64,000 nt of DNA, taken from positions 62,001-126,000 of the forward strand of contig JAEUKI010000011.1 in the NCBI GenBank assembly GCA_016793325.1. Direction: 5' to 3'. Source of the stretch: Myxococcales bacterium. GTDB lineage: Bacteria; Myxococcota_A; Polyangia; Polyangiales; Ga0077539. The translations under genes were made by a program, and so were the position numbers. Under the pieces are notes generated by a model. That model saw only the letters and a program-made list of their open reading frames with translations. It was not told the DNA's origin and ran no database searches. Of this stretch, positions 7,464 to 16,338 are shown piece by piece; positions within the stretch are counted from its first letter, which is position 1; every line of letters begins with the position of its first letter.

Positions 7464-9167
7464 TCAGTTGATGATCAGCGCGCCGTTGGTGCCAGCGTTG
7501 TTCGAGCCGCCGTTGCCCGAGCCGCCGTTGCTGTTCGGCCGCGTGCCCGTCCCGGTGCCCGTGGAGGTCGCCGTTGAATTGTTGGGCCGACCATTGGGCC
7601 GACCGTTGGGCCGACCGTTGGCCGTAACAGTGTTGCCCGCGCTGGCGCCTGCGTCGCTCACGTTGCCCGAGAGGATCGGCGCGGCCGCTGCGGGATCGCG
7701 CTCGAGGTTCACGCGGCGCACCGTGGGTCCGGTGAACTCGAACGTCTGCGTGAGGTAGCCGGGCGCGCGGACCATCACGCGGTGCGGGCGATTGTCGCGC
7801 GCGAACGAGTGCGAAAACTCGCCGGGAACCGTGAACTGACTGTCGACCACGATCCACGCGTCCGACGGCTGCGCGGTGATCGACACAGAGTACTCGGGCA
7901 GCGGCGTGGGCGTCGGGGTCGCCGTGTTCTGCCCCGAGACGCTGCGCTGCGTGTTCTGCGTCGCGCCCGCGCCGTCGCGCTGCTTGCCCGCCCAGAACGC
8001 GAGGCCGATCGCCAGCGCCACGCCGACACCCACGATGGGAACGACCCTCGTCGGCTTCTTTGCTGGCGCCTCGGGCACCTTCGAGACCTCGAAGATCTGC
8101 CCCGTGCCCGTCACCTGCCCCGGGTCGGTCTTTGCGCCCTTCGCGTTCTTCGCGAGGACCGTCGCTTTTTCGGCGGACACCGCGCGGACGCCGACGGTCG
8201 AGGTCGCGTCGGGGCGCGGAGGCGCGACGACGTCGGGCATCGGCCCGTCGCCAAACTCCGTCGCGAAGAGCACCCGACCACGCTCGGTCGCGAACGGCAT
8301 CAGCGCGCGACCGCAGTCGCGCATCGTATCGAAGCGCGACGACGCATCGACGGCCATCATCTTCAAGACGATCGCCTCGAGCCCCTCTGCGATCTCGGGA
8401 ACGACGTCGCGCGGCAGCGCGTAGTCACCCTGCGCGACCTTGCGAACGACCTCGAACAAGCTGTCTGCTTCGAACGGCTTTCGCCCGCAAAGCGCCTCGT
8501 AGAGCGTGACGCCGAGCGAGTACTGATCCGCGCGCGCGTCGACCTCGCGCGAGCTGCGCATCTGCTCGGGAGCCATGTAGTACGGCGTCCCGACGACGTG
8601 CCCTGTCGACGTGAGGTTGCCTTCGAGCGAGCGCTCGGACGCCTTCGAGATCCCGAAGTCGACGATCTTGACGCGGTAATCACCGCCGCGCTGACGGAGC
8701 AAAAAGATGTTCGCCGGCTTCAAATCGCGGTGAATCACGCCCTCTTCGTGCGCCGCAGACACGCCTGCGCACGCGCCGAGCATCACGTCCGAAGCGACGC
8801 TCGGCTCGAGCCGTCCCTCTTTCTCGATGCGCTCTTCGAGGCTCATGCCCTCGAGGTACTCCATCACCAAGAACGAGATGTCGTCCTGCGTTCCGAAGTC
8901 CGTCACGTCGACGACGTTGGGGTGATGAATGCGCGACGCGAGCTCTCCTTCGCGAAGAAATCTCTGGCGGATTTCAGGGTTTTTCGCGAACGAAGGATGA
9001 AGCGTCTTGAGCGCCACTCGCTTCTTCAGCTCGGCGTGCGTGGCCTCGTACACGGCGCCCATGCCGCCCATGCCAATCAGCCGAACAATGGTGTAGCGAC
9101 CAAACTTCGACCCGACGGGCAAAACGTCTTCGGTCTCGTTTGTGGCCTCGGTAGCAACCTCGGACAT
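7464..9167 (-). CDS. Membrane Ser/Thr protein kinase with extracytoplasmic PEGA-like domain
   Basis: The protein has 567 residues. The N-terminal Hanks-type kinase (about 22-295) is complete: glycine loop IGMGGMGAVYEA (31-42), VALK with Lys54, HRDLKPAN (146-153), DFG (170-172), and GTPYYMAPEQ (193-202). A linker rich in Ala/Lys/Pro leads to one transmembrane helix (about 375-394). The extracytoplasmic part has a PEGA-like stretch (SVSITAQPSDAWIVVDSQF ... VMVRAPGYLTQTF). It ends in an NGRP tandem repeat and an Asn/Gly/Thr tail. Such kinases signal envelope state to cytoplasmic or FHA partners; substrates cannot be read from the sequence. All catalytic residues are present, so it should be active. 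It stands alone on the minus strand, convergent with the Cys-repeat lipoprotein operon. Confidence 0.93.
   Translation of the reverse strand: MSEVATEATNETEDVLPVGSKFGRYTIVRLIGMGGMGAVYEATHAELKKRVALKTLHPSFAKNPEIRQRFLREGELASRIHHPNVVDVTDFGTQDDISFLVMEYLEGMSLEERIEKEGRLEPSVASDVMLGACAGVSAAHEEGVIHRDLKPANIFLLRQRGGDYRVKIVDFGISKASERSLEGNLTSTGHVVGTPYYMAPEQMRSSREVDARADQYSLGVTLYEALCGRKPFEADSLFEVVRKVAQGDYALPRDVVPEIAEGLEAIVLKMMAVDASSRFDTMRDCGRALMPFATERGRVLFATEFGDGPMPDVVAPPRPDATSTVGVRAVSAEKATVLAKNAKGAKTDPGQVTGTGQIFEVSKVPEAPAKKPTRVVPIVGVGVALAIGLAFWAGKQRDGAGATQNTQRSVSGQNTATPTPTPLPEYSVSITAQPSDAWIVVDSQFTVPGEFSHSFARDNRPHRVMVRAPGYLTQTFEFTGPTVRRVNLERDPAAAAPILSGNVSDAGASAGNTVTANGRPNGRPNGRPNNSTATSTGTGTGTRPNSNGGSGNGGSNNAGTNGALIIN
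7582..7617 (-). repeat. 12-bp tandem repeat encoding Asn-Gly-Arg-Pro
   Basis: Three 12-bp units (7582-7593, 7594-7605, 7606-7617), nearly identical, encode NGRP repeats in the C-terminal tail of the kinase, and a partial unit follows. In-frame slippage here would change only the length of a flexible tail. Confidence 0.75.
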
Positions 9168-9231
9168 AGGGCCAGAGGCTAGCGAAATTCTGGTAGAAGC
9201 TCAAACGCCCACCGCGGCGACCAACTGCTCG

Positions 9232-9261
9232 CGAACCGCGGTTCGTGCGATCGAACCGCGG
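9232..9261. promoter_or_regulatory. Palindrome plus half-site upstream of the kinase gene
   Basis: CGAACCGCGGTTCG (9232-9245) is a perfect 14-bp palindrome. The same 10 bases CGAACCGCGG recur at 9252-9261, spaced 20 bp start to start. The pair sits 65-94 bp ahead of the kinase start codon, where an operator could be. Two-turn spacing suggests a dimeric regulator binding twice. The regulator is unknown. Confidence 0.4.
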
Positions 9262-9316
9262 CGCTGTAAGCGGCTGTAATCCCCGAAGGCCCCCGCGAGG
9301 CGGTTTTCGCCGCGGC

Positions 9317-11320
9317 TCAGCGCGCGCGGTTCGGCGCGCGACCAGCGCCCGCCGGGGGAGCGGCTTGCTGTTGCTGTTGCTGGTCTTGTGGGTTGGGCGT
9401 GAGGTTCGTGAACCGACCCACGGGCTGCGCGCTGAGCGTCACGTCGTCCCACTCGAGCGAGAACGGCGTGGCCATGTCCGGCGGAATTCCGTCAGCTTGC
9501 TGCGCCATCTCGAGGACCTTGTCGAGCTGATCCTCGTCGAAGCCCGCTTCGTAGAGGACGATGGAGTTGGGCGTCGTCGCTTGCGCGCTGACAGCTTCGC
9601 CGCGGAGGGGCTTTCCGCACGCTTCGTGGAGCGCCGCGATCAAGTGATCGTTGATGGCGACCGACGCGACGAGCGGGCCGTACGCGAGCAGCGCGCGCTT
9701 CTTGTCCTTGTCTTCGTGCATCGAGACGTCGACGGCGAAGAGCGAGTTGTTGAGGTCCTGCGCGAGGCGCTTGCCGATCGTGTCGTTGTTGACGTTGTGC
9801 GACTTGAACTCTTCTTCGCCGAGGATCTGCACGTGCATGTCGTCGGACACGACCGCGAGCAGCGCCGCGCGCGGCTTGTTGTCCGCGCCCGTGTACGTCT
9901 CGATGATGAATGGGTTCTTTCCGCCGGTGGCCTTGTTGAAGCCGTCGACGACGTTCCACGGAAACAGTCGCGCAGCGACGAAGGCCTTCGCGCCGCAGGG
10001 GCAGTGCTTGGTCGGGTCTTGACCCTTGGGCAGCTCGTCGGTCGAGAACTTGATCTCGCGCTCGAGCAACGGCAGCGCTTGTTGATTTCGTGGGTCGAAG
10101 CGGAACGGCGCGTTGAGCAGGTCCACCGGGCGTCCCTGCGTGCCGTTCTTGCGCACAGGAACCGCGCGCATGCCTTCGAACTTCCACTCGATCTCGGGCC
10201 GCACTTGCTTGGCCACCATGAAGAAGTCCGCGAGCGCCCCCGCGCGTCCGCCCGCTTCTCCGACGGCCGCGCCCACGGTCTCGGCCATGGTCCACCCGAG
10301 GTGTCCCGCGCCGAGCGACACGATGAGCACTTCGATCGGCCAGCCGGCGACGTCGCCCTTCCAGTCGGGCGTCGGCATGAAGAACGCCTGGAGAATCTTG
10401 CCGCCATCTTGCTCGCGAACGCCCACGTTGAGCGCGGTCAAGCGATCGACGAGCGACTTGCGGACGATGGACTGATCGATCACCACGCCCGCGCGAAGGT
10501 CACCCTTCTGAATCGCCTCTGCGTGCTCGAACGCCCAGAAGCCCCAGTGCGGTCCCGCGGGGAGTGGGTCCTTCTCGCCGAGCTTCACGAGGTCGCGCGC
10601 GAGCATCTCGGCGTTGTCGTTCGTGAGCGCGTCGAGCTTCGCCTGCAGCCCCGCGTCGGCCTTGGGGCCCGCGTAGATCCAGTAGCCCGGCTCGACTTTT
10701 TCGAGCGTCTCTTTGCCGTCCTTCGCAGCGGCGAGCAGCTCGAGCCACAGCGACGCGAGCGTGAGCCCGCGGCCGAAGGACTTCTTGATCGCGTTGTCGT
10801 CGAACGTGTCGGACACGTCGGACTCGGCGCCGTCGCTCGGCGCGCGAAGGACTTTCCACGTGAACTCGCCGCCCGAGCCGCCGAGCGGATCACCCGACGA
10901 AGACACGAGCAACGATCCGCCGCCGCGAACGCCTTCGACGATGATCTCTGCGCCCGAGCCCGGCATCGCGTGGATGAACCTCAGCCCCTGCACCTCGCGA
11001 GGATCCGCGGGCGCGCCGCAGACACACGTGCGTCCGTTGTCGCGGTCGGTCTGCATGGGCATCTGCGGCGGCTTGACGGTGAGCTCTTTCAAGAAGCGCT
11101 CGAGCTCGCGCGCCGTGCGAAACCGCGGCTGTCCCGGCTGACCCGCGTAGGGCGAATCGGGAAACCCGAGGACGGTGGCCGCGATACGACCGCAGCTCAC
11201 GCACGAGCCAACCATGTGCGCCGTGTCGATGGGAAGTGGAGCGCCGCGAACAATCTGGCTGCGCTGCTGGCGTGCCGCGTCGAGGGCGCGTCGAACGAGG
11301 GAGGGATCTGCCTTGCTCAT
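9317..11320 (-). CDS. Unknown 667-residue protein with three Cys-pair (zinc-ribbon-like) motifs
   Basis: I do not recognise this protein. It is soluble-looking, with no signal peptide or membrane helix at its start (MSKADPSLVRRALDAARQQR). Paired cysteines appear in three places: CVSCGR near residue 40, CVCGAP near 100, and CPCGAKAF near 440; each could be part of a metal knuckle. A hydrophobic glycine-rich stretch near 340-375 (VLIVSLGAGHLGWTMAE, then VGAAVGEAGGRAGA) looks like a buried helix pair. The C-terminus has a Gln run and a Pro/Ala tail (APPAGAGRAPNRAR). It lies upstream of the kinase on the same strand, separated by 149 bases that hold a palindrome, so it probably has its own transcript. 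Function unknown. Confidence 0.75.
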   Translation of the reverse strand: MSKADPSLVRRALDAARQQRSQIVRGAPLPIDTAHMVGSCVSCGRIAATVLGFPDSPYAGQPGQPRFRTARELERFLKELTVKPPQMPMQTDRDNGRTCVCGAPADPREVQGLRFIHAMPGSGAEIIVEGVRGGGSLLVSSSGDPLGGSGGEFTWKVLRAPSDGAESDVSDTFDDNAIKKSFGRGLTLASLWLELLAAAKDGKETLEKVEPGYWIYAGPKADAGLQAKLDALTNDNAEMLARDLVKLGEKDPLPAGPHWGFWAFEHAEAIQKGDLRAGVVIDQSIVRKSLVDRLTALNVGVREQDGGKILQAFFMPTPDWKGDVAGWPIEVLIVSLGAGHLGWTMAETVGAAVGEAGGRAGALADFFMVAKQVRPEIEWKFEGMRAVPVRKNGTQGRPVDLLNAPFRFDPRNQQALPLLEREIKFSTDELPKGQDPTKHCPCGAKAFVAARLFPWNVVDGFNKATGGKNPFIIETYTGADNKPRAALLAVVSDDMHVQILGEEEFKSHNVNNDTIGKRLAQDLNNSLFAVDVSMHEDKDKKRALLAYGPLVASVAINDHLIAALHEACGKPLRGEAVSAQATTPNSIVLYEAGFDEDQLDKVLEMAQQADGIPPDMATPFSLEWDDVTLSAQPVGRFTNLTPNPQDQQQQQQAAPPAGAGRAPNRAR

Positions 11321-11484
11321 GTTCTCTTTTGTCCGCTCATCCCGCGCGAGACCTCTCTGCGCGGCGATCGAGGCGGCGGAGACTACTACGGGCGACGGGA
11401 CCTTCGTCCACAGCGCCCGTTGAAATCACCCCCGCGCATCAATCCCCCGTGCGAGCGCGGCTCGAACCGCGCAGAAGCGACCGT

Positions 11485-12534
11485 TCAGCGGCAGTTTCCG
11501 TCGGAGCAAACCTGGCCCGCCATGCAGTCAGCCTGACGCGAGCAGGTGGGGCGCGCTTCGCTGTCCGTGAGGCAGTAGTTGCGCGAGCCGGGGATGTACG
11601 GGATCGCGCCGCAGTTGCGGTAGGTCACAGCGACGGCTTGGCACATCGTGCTCGTCGTGCAGGCCACGCGGCAGATTCCGCCGACGCACTCGGAGCCCGC
11701 GGCGCACGGCCGGCTCGCGTCGCACAAAGGACGCGGACGCGTATCGGGGACGCACACGCCGTCATCGCTGCAGAACAAGCCCGTCCCGCACGAAGACGTC
11801 GGCCCCGGCGTGCATCGCGGCAAGCAACGGCCGTTGAGGCACGACTCGTTCGATCCGCACTGCGCGCTCGTGGTGCAGCCCGTCGCCGCGCGATCGCGGC
11901 AGAACATCACCGAGCCGACGGTCGCGCACTCTTGGCCCGCGGGGCACATTCCACCGGCGCCGCAGCCGTCGCGGCACTCGCTGTTGACGCACACGCGGCC
12001 GGCGCCGCACTGGTTGTCGAACTGGCAGGTGTTCGAGCGATCGGTGCAGCGACCGGAGACGCACACGCGATTGGCGCCGCACTGCGAGTCCTGCGTGCAG
12101 CCGGGGCTCGTGCTCGTGCGGCACGTTCCGTCGAGGCACACTTCGTTGGCTTGGCACTGCGCGTTCGAGCTGCACGACGGAGTGACCGGCGTCGGCGTCG
12201 TGCCCGGACGCGCGCAGTAGCGAACGCCACCGGCGCCGCTCACGCACGCGAGGCCATTGCCGCAGTCGCGATCCGTGGTGCATCCGCTCGTGGTGCACCC
12301 GGCGCTCGTGCACACCTGGCCGGCGTTGCACTCGCTGTCGCGCGTGCACAAGCGCGGCGCGGGCGGCGTGGCCGTGCGGCAGCTCGTGCCATCACAGTAG
12401 TAACAGGCCGTCCCGTCACAGAAGTACGAGTCGCTCGCGCACCCCGTGCTCGTCGACGCCATCGCGGCGAGCGCCACGACGGGAGCGAGAGAGACCACGA
12501 AGCGACGAAGGCGGTTGAAGATTTCGGTGTTCAC
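11485..12534 (-). CDS. Lipoprotein with short EGF/dickkopf-like cysteine repeats
   Basis: The protein has 349 residues from GTG 12534, preceded by GGAGG 11 bases upstream; longer in-frame starts would bury the leader. The lipobox is STSTGC with Cys at 32. The mature part is almost entirely Cys repeats of about 25-30 residues, with the pattern C(x5)CGxxxVCVxGxC. Examples are DSQCGANRVCVSGRC, DNQCGAGRVCVNSEC and SAQCGSNESCLNGRC; there are at least eight units. The repeats differ in length and spacing from the 51-residue units of the lipoproteins at 3965-7383. Such arrays are common in secreted myxobacterial proteins; the role is unknown. The protein should be surface-exposed and disulfide-rich. 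Confidence 0.8.
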   Translation of the reverse strand: MNTEIFNRLRRFVVSLAPVVALAAMASTSTGCASDSYFCDGTACYYCDGTSCRTATPPAPRLCTRDSECNAGQVCTSAGCTTSGCTTDRDCGNGLACVSGAGGVRYCARPGTTPTPVTPSCSSNAQCQANEVCLDGTCRTSTSPGCTQDSQCGANRVCVSGRCTDRSNTCQFDNQCGAGRVCVNSECRDGCGAGGMCPAGQECATVGSVMFCRDRAATGCTTSAQCGSNESCLNGRCLPRCTPGPTSSCGTGLFCSDDGVCVPDTRPRPLCDASRPCAAGSECVGGICRVACTTSTMCQAVAVTYRNCGAIPYIPGSRNYCLTDSEARPTCSRQADCMAGQVCSDGNCR

Positions 12535-12854
12535 GGCGGTCTGTGCCTCCAACGACGCCTGGTACGAGAGCACCCGGCGACAGTCCAGGCGCATGAACGA
12601 ATCGTGCCAGCGCACCGAGCACTGCACGATAGCGCGCCTTCGCAGAGGAATCCTCGGATTTGGCAACGCTCCCCCGTTGGCCGCCCTCGGTCCGAGAACA
12701 GTTGCACCGACGCCCATTGTGAACGGCGATTCACGGCCAGGTGCGGACCGCGGGCGACGGAGCGCGAGGCGATGGCTCGCGACACGGGGTTGTGCCCGCG
12801 TGTGTCGCGAGTGATGGTCACGAGGGCTCGGGGCAGGTAACGTCCCGACCGTTC
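12535..12854. other. Divergent 320-base intergenic region
   Basis: No coding frame here looks real. The region separates two divergent lipoprotein genes and must hold both promoters, but no convincing -35/-10 pair stands out. Its main visible structure is the 10-bp inverted repeat at 12776-12811. A weaker GTGAA/TTCAC repeat lies near 12719-12734. Confidence 0.5.
12776..12811 (+). promoter_or_regulatory. Strong inverted repeat in the leader of the 12855 gene
   Basis: CTCGCGACAC (12776-12785) pairs perfectly with GTGTCGCGAG (12802-12811) around a 16-base loop, which itself contains GGG/CCC. It lies 43 bases ahead of the start codon. It could be an operator or a 5'-UTR hairpin; there is no T-run for termination. 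Confidence 0.4.
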
Positions 12855-13526
12855 ATGCATCGACGACGAAGAGGGTGCCCGCTGCGAGCGTGGATGGCAG
12901 CGGCGATCGCGCTCGCGACGCTGGGTGGCTGCGCGCAGACCTCGGGTCGAGGCTCTCCGCGCGCGACGTTGGTCGCGTTTCATCGCGCGGTCGAGCGCAA
13001 CGACCTCGCGGCGCTCTACCAGATGCTCCCCGCGAGCGCGCAGCGCGAAGAGCCGTTCGATCGATTTCGCACGCGGATTCTCAGCGAGCGCGCAGAGCTC
13101 CGCGGCGTGTCCGACGAAGTGCGTCGCGCGCTCGAAGGGCGACGCGATCCGTGGGTGGCGATTCCCTCGCGCGCGGGCGGAGCGGCGACGGTGGTCGACG
13201 CGAACGAAGGCTGGCGACTCGGCCGCTCGTCCGCCGGGCCGGGCCCCGCGCCGACGCCGCAAGACGCCGCGCGCGCGCTTCGTGAAGCGATCGCGCGACG
13301 AAGCCTCACCGCCATCCTCGCGGCGATGTCCTCGCGTGCGCGCGGCGCCGTGCAGAGCGAGCTCTCGATGCTGCTCGACGCGCTGCAAGACCCCTCGTCG
13401 CTCGAAGTGCGCCCCGCGAGCGCAGGCCCCGGCGGAACCGAAGCCGTGGGATTGCGACTGCCCGACGGGCGCTCGTTGATCCTGATCCGCGAAGGCGGCG
13501 ACTGGCGCGTGGACGACATTCAGTAG
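12855..13526 (+). CDS. Small lipoprotein of unknown function
   Basis: The protein has 223 residues from ATG 12855. The leader MHRRRRGCPLRAWMAAAIAL ends in the lipobox ATLGGC (Cys at about 26). The mature part begins with ATLVAFHRAVERNDLAALYQ, typical of NTF2-like/DUF4878-type lipoproteins, where a helix of this kind precedes a cone-shaped beta fold. Near the end, LILIREGGDWRVDDIQ matches the usual final strand (xGWRVDDV). A central region (about 90-150) interrupts this, and a second helix pair (ALREAIARRSLTAILAAMSS) suggests a duplicated NTF2-like unit. That assignment is tentative. Convergent with the next gene, 22 bases away. Confidence 0.7.
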   Translation: MHRRRRGCPLRAWMAAAIALATLGGCAQTSGRGSPRATLVAFHRAVERNDLAALYQMLPASAQREEPFDRFRTRILSERAELRGVSDEVRRALEGRRDPWVAIPSRAGGAATVVDANEGWRLGRSSAGPGPAPTPQDAARALREAIARRSLTAILAAMSSRARGAVQSELSMLLDALQDPSSLEVRPASAGPGGTEAVGLRLPDGRSLILIREGGDWRVDDIQ

Positions 13527-13548
13527 CGCTCTCCGCGGGAGGGGGTAG

Positions 13549-14325
13549 CTACGGCGCCCACGGCGGCGTCATGCCTCGCTGACGCCACATGCGTTCGAAC
13601 CAGTCGAGCGCGTGGACGCTCTCGTCGATCGCGAGCGCGCCTCCGCGCAGCATGAATATGTGTGCGCTAGGCAGAGCTCCGTGGGGCTGAGCCGCCGGAG
13701 AGCGACGGACCCAGTCGTGACCGGTCGACGGAAAGCGCACGAACGCGTCGCTGCAAAAGAGCGTGGCGTCGAGCGTTTGCGCGGCGACGGCGTCGCATAC
13801 ACACCGCGCGAACACGGGATCAGCCACGCGATCGAACGCCATCGGCGCCGCGCACGCGACGGCGCCGCGCGTGTCAATGTGCAGCGAGAAGCTCGACGAA
13901 TTGTCCTCCCATTCGTCCCACTGCGCTTGCGTGGACAGCGCGGGCAAGCAATGGCGCGCAGCGCGCGCGAGCGCGCGAATCGCCGTGCTGTATCTGGCAA
14001 GACCGTCCAACGACCGGATCGCGACCGACGAGAGCTCGATCGCCTCGCGAGGTCGCGTGCGCCGCGAGACGCTCGATGAATCGATCACGCTGCGAGTCAG
14101 GAGCGTTCCTGTCGGGACGATCGCGCAGCTCGGGGACGACAGAGATTCGCGCTGACGTTCACGCAGGCGCGGTTGGGTCCGAGCCCGCGCGCGAACGGGC
14201 TGCGCGATCGACACGTCCTGCTCGTGGGCGCAGCTCGACGCGAGCACAGCGAGCACGATCCACGCGCCCCCACGCGCCACGGGGCGCTCGAACGAAACCC
14301 GCAGCGTCGGCGCAGGGCGCTTCAT
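13549..14325 (-). CDS. Orphan lipoprotein of unknown function
   Basis: The protein has 258 residues from ATG 14325. The leader includes GGAWIVLAVLASSC, giving a lipobox LASSC with Cys at about 32. The mature protein has no motif I recognise. It carries several Cys (for example HCLPALST, FARCVCDAVA, DATLFCSDAF) that may form disulfides. It is more Arg-rich and less regular in codon use than the housekeeping genes nearby, like the other orphan lipoproteins of this stretch. The RCC1-like gene lies upstream on the same strand, separated by 163 bases with a hairpin, so it is probably transcribed separately. Confidence 0.6.
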   Translation of the reverse strand: MKRPAPTLRVSFERPVARGGAWIVLAVLASSCAHEQDVSIAQPVRARARTQPRLRERQRESLSSPSCAIVPTGTLLTRSVIDSSSVSRRTRPREAIELSSVAIRSLDGLARYSTAIRALARAARHCLPALSTQAQWDEWEDNSSSFSLHIDTRGAVACAAPMAFDRVADPVFARCVCDAVAAQTLDATLFCSDAFVRFPSTGHDWVRRSPAAQPHGALPSAHIFMLRGGALAIDESVHALDWFERMWRQRGMTPPWAP

Positions 14326-14453
14326 TGCAACGCGATCGTAGCGCGTAATTCGATGCGCGCTCGACGAGCGCGGCCCGAGATGACCGCACACACATTCAAC
14401 CCGCGCCACAAATCAGCGCCTTCGCACACAGCTCCGCTCGCGAAAGCACCCTA

Positions 14454-14481
14454 CGGGACGACCCCGCGGACTCGCGTCCCG
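14454..14481 (-). terminator. Possible terminator hairpin after the RCC1-like gene
   Basis: CGGGACG (14454-14460) and CGTCCCG (14475-14481) form a 7-bp stem around a 14-base loop, starting 7 bases after the stop codon on the minus strand. No clear U-run follows, so it could be an RNA-stabilising hairpin instead. Confidence 0.35.
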
Positions 14482-14488
14482 CGATCGC

Positions 14489-16129
14489 TCAATGCGGCAC
14501 CACCATCGTCAGCCTCGGTCCGCTCGGCGCCGTCGGAGCGCTTTGAAACCATGTGTTGCTCCCGAAGCACGCGACCTCGCCGTTTCGCGCGATGCACGCG
14601 TGCTGCTCGGAGCACTCGACCGCATCGAACGTCACACCCGCTGAACGAAGCTCGGCCCGTCGTTGATCACAGCGAGACCACGCTGCGTCCGCGAGCTCGC
14701 TTTGGCGCACCACGAAGGGGCTCGCCATCGAGCGATCGTCGCGCGGGTGCGCGCCGATACACGTGCACTCGCTCGACGCGCCAGCGGTCCCCCGGTCCGC
14801 GGGCGACAGTGATCCCTCCACTGTGTCTCCCCTGGGCACCGTCCGCGCGCACCAGCATGTCGCGGCATATCCCGTCACGAGCTCGGGAGCGCTACGCGCA
14901 ACCAGCGTGGGAGTCGCCACCGCCACGAAGCGTCGCTCGACAGGCTCACGCACGAGGCGCGGATCGATGGGCCGAATCTGTTGTTCGCTGTTGTTGCCCC
15001 AGCAGTAGATGTCGCCCGACGCGAGCTGCGCGCACGAGTGCGCTCCTCCGACGTCGATCCTGACCGCGGGACCAGGCAATGCGATGCGCGTTGGCACGTT
15101 GGTGATCGCGGGCATGGTTCCCGTGCGCGCGATCGACGCGTCGCCCCAACACCACACCTCGGTCGCAGCCCGGCGCGAAAACGCGATGCATACGTGATGA
15201 AACCCCGCGCGCAATCGCGGATCCCGAGCGTCGTCTGGCAGTGAAAACACAGGGCGCGCTGGCTCGATCGCGAGAGTACCGCCGCGCCAACAAGACACGA
15301 CGCCACCGTTCGACAGCGCGCAGTGCTCGTCGAGGCTCGTCGCGAGCTGCACCGCCGCCACGCGATCGCGAAGAGCGACCGCGTACCGCGTTCGATCACG
15401 ACGCACACACTCGATCGCGCCGCTCGTCCGACGGGCGCAGAGGCTCTCGAGCCCAGCGCTCACCTCGCGGACGTCTCGGTCGAAGATGAGCTCCTCGCGA
15501 GCATCGCGCGGACGTCGGTTCGCGCCTCCGCTCGGAGGCGTCGTCGCGACGCAGCGAACGGCGGCCAACGCGTCGATCGTGCACAGATCGTCGTTCCACA
15601 GTGTGGCGGGGGGCGAACGCCACGTGGGCGGGGGCTCGACGACGTTCGCGCGCTGCGCGCCGCAGCGACACTGTCCCTCGAAACAAGCGCAACCGCCGAC
15701 GCCAAACGGTTGAAGCTCGTCGTGCATCGGCGCGCGCAAGAAGAGCCCGCTCTGTCGTCGGAGCGCGAGGGCTTTGTGAGCATCGAGCACCACCGCGCGT
15801 GAATCCGCGCGACCGCCGAGCCGGTTGTCGAGGGTCGCGTCAACGAGGCCAGTGAGCGCGTGCAAACTCGTGAGCAACGCCCCCAGCGACGTGTCGCGAT
15901 CACCGTGGTGATCGGTCGCGATGGGCACGGTGCCGAGATCGGGATCTCCGAAGCAGGTGAACCGCTGCGCGCGGTGGGTGCACGTGTAGCTGGCTCCGAG
16001 CCACAGCGTGGCCGGACCGCGTGTCGCGAGCGTCTCCGAAGTGTTCGGCGCGATACGCGCGCGATGGGCGCACGCGGGAGCGAGCACGAGGAGCGCAGTG
16101 ATGATCGCGCGGAGTGAGATCATCGGCAT
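14489..16129 (-). CDS. Secreted RCC1-repeat-like protein (beta-propeller)
   Basis: The protein has 546 residues from ATG 16129 (a second ATG is at 16123). The leader MPMISLRAIITALLVLAPAC suggests a lipoprotein with a slightly non-canonical lipobox. The best-preserved repeat reads GGAHSCAQLASGDIYCWGNN, a textbook RCC1/BLIP-II-type blade with the HSCAL...VYCWG pattern. Weaker blades are visible around EVWCWGDAS, GVVSCWRGG, CVRRDRTRY and YTCTHRAQRFTCFGDPDLGT. Bacterial proteins of this type usually form a seven-bladed propeller and occur as secreted orphan proteins in myxobacteria; ligands are unknown. It is followed downstream by another orphan lipoprotein. Blades outside the centre are degenerate, so the blade number is uncertain. 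Confidence 0.75.
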   Translation of the reverse strand: MPMISLRAIITALLVLAPACAHRARIAPNTSETLATRGPATLWLGASYTCTHRAQRFTCFGDPDLGTVPIATDHHGDRDTSLGALLTSLHALTGLVDATLDNRLGGRADSRAVVLDAHKALALRRQSGLFLRAPMHDELQPFGVGGCACFEGQCRCGAQRANVVEPPPTWRSPPATLWNDDLCTIDALAAVRCVATTPPSGGANRRPRDAREELIFDRDVREVSAGLESLCARRTSGAIECVRRDRTRYAVALRDRVAAVQLATSLDEHCALSNGGVVSCWRGGTLAIEPARPVFSLPDDARDPRLRAGFHHVCIAFSRRAATEVWCWGDASIARTGTMPAITNVPTRIALPGPAVRIDVGGAHSCAQLASGDIYCWGNNSEQQIRPIDPRLVREPVERRFVAVATPTLVARSAPELVTGYAATCWCARTVPRGDTVEGSLSPADRGTAGASSECTCIGAHPRDDRSMASPFVVRQSELADAAWSRCDQRRAELRSAGVTFDAVECSEQHACIARNGEVACFGSNTWFQSAPTAPSGPRLTMVVPH

Positions 16130-16338
16130 CGAGAGCTTCACCGGCTTTGTCCGCACGCCTGATGCGATTCGATGAAAACCAGCTTCGGGATCGTCGACGA
16201 AATGACGTGCTCCGACCCCATCCGTTTGTAAATTCACACGCACGAAAAACGACACCGCCCTCGCATCGCTGTCCCACCACGTGCGGCACCACGCGAGACG
16301 AGCAACTGAATCTGGGATGCATCTCGGCTCTCACACGA

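Noticed and set aside
7582..7617. Short tandem repeat as a CRISPR-like array
   Set aside because: Units are 12 bp, contiguous, without spacers, and in frame within the kinase gene.
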